19,036 bases of DNA, from positions 1-19,036 of the forward strand of contig JAGXII010000125.1 in the NCBI GenBank assembly GCA_024635735.1, written 5' to 3'. The notes beneath the pieces are model-generated. The model was not told the DNA's origin and made no database searches. It worked only from the letters and a program-made list of their open reading frames with translations. The DNA is from Christiangramia sp. GTDB lineage: Bacteria; Bacteroidota; Bacteroidia; Flavobacteriales; Flavobacteriaceae. The position numbers were made by a program, and so were the translations under genes. Shown in pieces: positions 16,799 through 19,036 of the stretch (position 1 is its first letter; each line of letters starts with the position of its first letter).

Positions 16799-18538
16799 AT
16801 GAATCCAAAAAATATTACTTCCATGATTAAATCAATTACAGAAAAACTCTTGTTTTTTTTAATATTTATCGCAGTATTCACAGCTTGCCAATCAACCTCT
16901 GAAGAAGGAAACCAAATTTTAGATCAAAAAACACCAAATATTATTCTGATTCTTGCAGATGATCTAGGCTATTCAGATCTTGGATGCTATGGAGGGGAAA
17001 TAGATACCCCCAATTTGGATTACCTCGCACAGAATGGTGTTCGTTTTACACAATTCTATAATACTTCTAGATGTTGCCCCAGTAGGGCTTCATTATTAAC
17101 CGGCGTTTATAATCATGAGGCAGGAATAGGAGAAATGACTCGGGATAGGAGCCTTCCTGGTTATAGGGGACATCTAACTGAAAATGTTGTAACCCTTGCC
17201 GAGGTTCTCAAAGCTTCAGGTTATCATACCGGGATGACTGGAAAATGGCATGTTTCGAACACAGTTGTGCAGGAGACTCCAGAAAAGCAACTCAATTGGC
17301 TTAATCATAAGGAATCTCATCCTCTTTTTTCTCCAATTGATCAATATCCTGTAAATCGAGGTTTTGAAAAGTATTTTGGAAATATTTGGGGAGTAGTAGA
17401 CTATTTTGATCCCTTCAGTCTTGTAAACGGAACGGAGCCTGTAAAGGAAGTGCCTGAAGATTATTATCATACAGATGCTATTAACGATACTACAGTTGCA
17501 TACATAAATGAATTCAGTAAAGCTAAAAACCCTTTCTTCCTTTATGTTGCTCATACTGCACCGCACTGGCCTTTGATGGCGCTGCCTGAAGATATCAAGA
17601 AATATGAGAATACCTACAAAAAAGGATGGGATGAAATTCGTCAAAACCGCTTCGAAAAAATGAAGAAGATTGGGATAATAGATTCCACTACCGAACTATC
17701 TCCAAGGTGGAGTGATGAGCTAAGTTGGGAGGAAAATCCAGATAAAGACTGGGATGCGAGAGCTATGGCTGTCCATGCGGCCATGGTCGATAGAATGGAT
17801 CAGGGAATAGGCCGGATTATAAATGCCTTAAAAGAAAATGGTGAACTTGAGAATACCTTAATAATATTTCTTAGTGATAACGGGGCTAGTCCTGAAGATG
17901 CCGCAGGTTACGGGCCTGGTTTTGACCGCCCGAGTGAGACGAGAAATGGAAAGGAGATCGTGTATGCGACGCAGAAACAGGTAATGCCCGGCCCCGAGAC
18001 AACCTATTCTTCAATAGGTAAGAGATGGTCTAACGTGAGCAATACTCCATTTAGATATTGGAAATCTGAATCTTATGAAGGTGGTGTTCATACTCCCATG
18101 ATTGCCTTCTGGCCCAAGGGGATTAAATTAGAAAACGGAAGTATTGTAAAAGATGTGGGCCATGTCATGGATTTTATGCCAACTTTTGTAGAAGTTGCAG
18201 GCGCTCATTATCCAGATGCATCTAATGATATTATACCGGTACAGGGCATAAGTCTTGTTCCCGTGTTTGACGGAAATTTCCGAAAAGGCCATGATGCGCT
18301 ATTCAATGAACATTTTGGTGCCAGGTATGTGCGGTTCGGTGATTGGAAACTGGTATCCCGCTCTAATAAAAATGAAGACGACTGGCACCTGTTCAATATA
18401 AAAAATGATCCCACAGAATTAAACGATGTGGCTGGAAAAAATCCTGAAAGAGTAGAGCATTTAGAAAACCTTTGGAAAGAATGGGCTAATAACAATAATG
18501 TTTTTCCAAAAAAGAAGAATAATAAAAAAAATAATTAA
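16799..18538 (+). CDS. S1 arylsulfatase, lipoprotein (S1_4-like)
   Basis: This 579-residue sulfatase carries a lipoprotein signal whose Cys is residue 30 from the ATG at 16799 (AVFTAC). A start at ATG 16823 would give a more typical 22-residue signal and is equally plausible. The formylglycine site is Cys92 in RCCPSR (91-96), followed by ASLLTGVYNHEAG. Asp54-Asp55 in LADDLGYSD, Lys149 and His151 in GKWHV, His256 in APHWP and Asp360-Asn361 in LSDNGASPED make up the metal and sulfate pocket. Length and motifs resemble arylsulfatase A-like S1_4 members (tentative). Unlike the other lipoproteins here, residues after the lipid Cys are polar and acidic (QSTSEEGNQ), which may favour surface exposure. 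The C-terminus is a Lys/Asn-rich low-complexity tail (last 10 residues). The next sulfatase starts 3 bp later. Confidence 0.93.
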   Translation: MNPKNITSMIKSITEKLLFFLIFIAVFTACQSTSEEGNQILDQKTPNIILILADDLGYSDLGCYGGEIDTPNLDYLAQNGVRFTQFYNTSRCCPSRASLLTGVYNHEAGIGEMTRDRSLPGYRGHLTENVVTLAEVLKASGYHTGMTGKWHVSNTVVQETPEKQLNWLNHKESHPLFSPIDQYPVNRGFEKYFGNIWGVVDYFDPFSLVNGTEPVKEVPEDYYHTDAINDTTVAYINEFSKAKNPFFLYVAHTAPHWPLMALPEDIKKYENTYKKGWDEIRQNRFEKMKKIGIIDSTTELSPRWSDELSWEENPDKDWDARAMAVHAAMVDRMDQGIGRIINALKENGELENTLIIFLSDNGASPEDAAGYGPGFDRPSETRNGKEIVYATQKQVMPGPETTYSSIGKRWSNVSNTPFRYWKSESYEGGVHTPMIAFWPKGIKLENGSIVKDVGHVMDFMPTFVEVAGAHYPDASNDIIPVQGISLVPVFDGNFRKGHDALFNEHFGARYVRFGDWKLVSRSNKNEDDWHLFNIKNDPTELNDVAGKNPERVEHLENLWKEWANNNNVFPKKKNNKKNN

Positions 18539-18541
18539 GTG

Positions 18542-19036
18542 ATGAAGATTAGAAATAAACTCATATTGGTAATTTTTCCAGTTTTTATTCTGGTCACTTT
18601 TAATACCCTGGCCCAAAGCTCCCAGAAGAATCCTAAGGCGGAAAAGGAATTAAAAGACTATCCCAACATTGTACTTATTATAACCGATCAGTTTCGGGCA
18701 GATGCCAGTAAAAGAGAAGGTTTTGAATTAAATACAACGCCATTTCTGGATAGTCTTGCGCAAACAGGAACCTGGTTTAATAAAGCATATTGTGCTTCTC
18801 CCGCCTGTGTTCCAAGCAGAACTTCCATGATTACTGGGAGATTTCCCACTTCAACAAGGGTGAAATCTAATATGAATTTACAGGATGCTGTTTTTACAAA
18901 AGATCTTTTTCAGGTAGCCAGTGAAAAAGGTTTTAATACGGCTCTTATCGGTAAAAATCATACCTATTTAAAGCCGGAAGACTTTGATTACTGGAAAGGT
19001 TATTTTCACCTTGGTGTGGATAAGGCGGAAACAAAA
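18542..19036 (+). CDS. S1 sulfatase, N-terminal part (runs off the window)
   Basis: An ATG at 18542, 3 bp after the previous stop, opens a frame that continues through the last base, giving the first 165 residues of a sulfatase. There is a signal peptide (1 to about 25, VTFNTLAQS). The N-terminal motif NIVLIITDQFRAD (42-54) has Asp-Gln in place of the usual Asp-Asp pair of metal ligands, as in some S1 subfamilies. The formylglycine site is Cys89 in ACVPSRTSMITGRFP. IGKNH (136-140) is the counterpart of the GKWH motif of the other sulfatases. The rest of the active site (DN pair and substrate-binding Lys/His) lies beyond the window. It differs from the three other sulfatases in the N-terminal and CxPxR surroundings, implying another sulfate position. 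The tight spacing indicates translation coupled to the upstream sulfatase. Confidence 0.9.
   Translation, partial: MKIRNKLILVIFPVFILVTFNTLAQSSQKNPKAEKELKDYPNIVLIITDQFRADASKREGFELNTTPFLDSLAQTGTWFNKAYCASPACVPSRTSMITGRFPTSTRVKSNMNLQDAVFTKDLFQVASEKGFNTALIGKNHTYLKPEDFDYWKGYFHLGVDKAETK

Noticed and set aside
17216..17644. 142-residue minus-strand open frame
   Set aside because: It lies wholly inside the sulfatase on the other strand and its translation shows no domain or signal; it is an antisense shadow.
1..19036. CRISPR arrays, tRNA or rRNA genes, SusC/SusD pairs
   Set aside because: No regularly spaced direct repeats, cloverleaf-like or rRNA-like sequence were seen, and no gene resembles a TonB-dependent transporter or SusD lipoprotein.

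Overview
The window looks like part of a carbohydrate-degradation locus (polysaccharide utilisation type) from a marine or soil member of the Bacteroidota, most likely the Flavobacteriia. The reasons are: AT-rich DNA; genes with A/T-rich leaders and no Shine-Dalgarno sequences; many lipoproteins and exported enzymes; and a full hybrid two-component system regulator (HTCS), an architecture typical of this phylum. A genus cannot be fixed from the sequence.

Layout: all genes lie on the + strand. Bases 1-237 hold the 3' end of an IS1595/ISXO2-type transposase, which abuts a GH43 glycosidase (about 241-1320) that has lost its start codon. Then follow a clan GH-A TIM-barrel hydrolase (1332-2393), a lipoprotein aldose 1-epimerase (2398-3564, or from 2383), an SGNH sialate-O-acetylesterase-like carbohydrate esterase (3601-5007), a second GH43 lipoprotein (5012-6142) and a 1348-residue HTCS (6189-10235). 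After a 103-bp gap containing a perfect 28-bp palindrome come two tandem sulfatases (10339-11775 and 11786-13228). A 165-bp gap with a candidate promoter and another dyad precedes a GH2 enzyme (13394-15607), a third, divergent GH43 (15628-16740), a lipoprotein sulfatase (16799-18538, or from 16823) and the first 165 codons of a fourth sulfatase (18542 to the window end). No gene-free stretch exceeds 165 bp.

How it works together (inference): the HTCS would sense a released oligosaccharide in the periplasm and activate the surrounding genes. Four cysteine-type S1 sulfatases and the esterase would strip sulfate and acyl groups. The three GH43s, the GH2 and the GH-A enzyme would trim the sugars, and the epimerase would equilibrate anomers of the products before uptake. 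The likely target is an acylated, multiply sulfated polysaccharide containing pentose (arabinose and/or xylose) and probably galactose- or uronic-acid-type residues, for example an algal sulfated arabinogalactan, xylan or ulvan-like polymer. No SusC/SusD pair, polysaccharide lyase, sulfatase-maturing enzyme or sugar-catabolism gene is present, so the window is an internal fragment of a larger locus.

The most notable points are the IS junction that decapitates the first GH43, the exact palindrome between the regulator and the sulfatases, and the unusual combination of one GH-A enzyme, three dissimilar GH43s, a GH2 and four dissimilar sulfatases.
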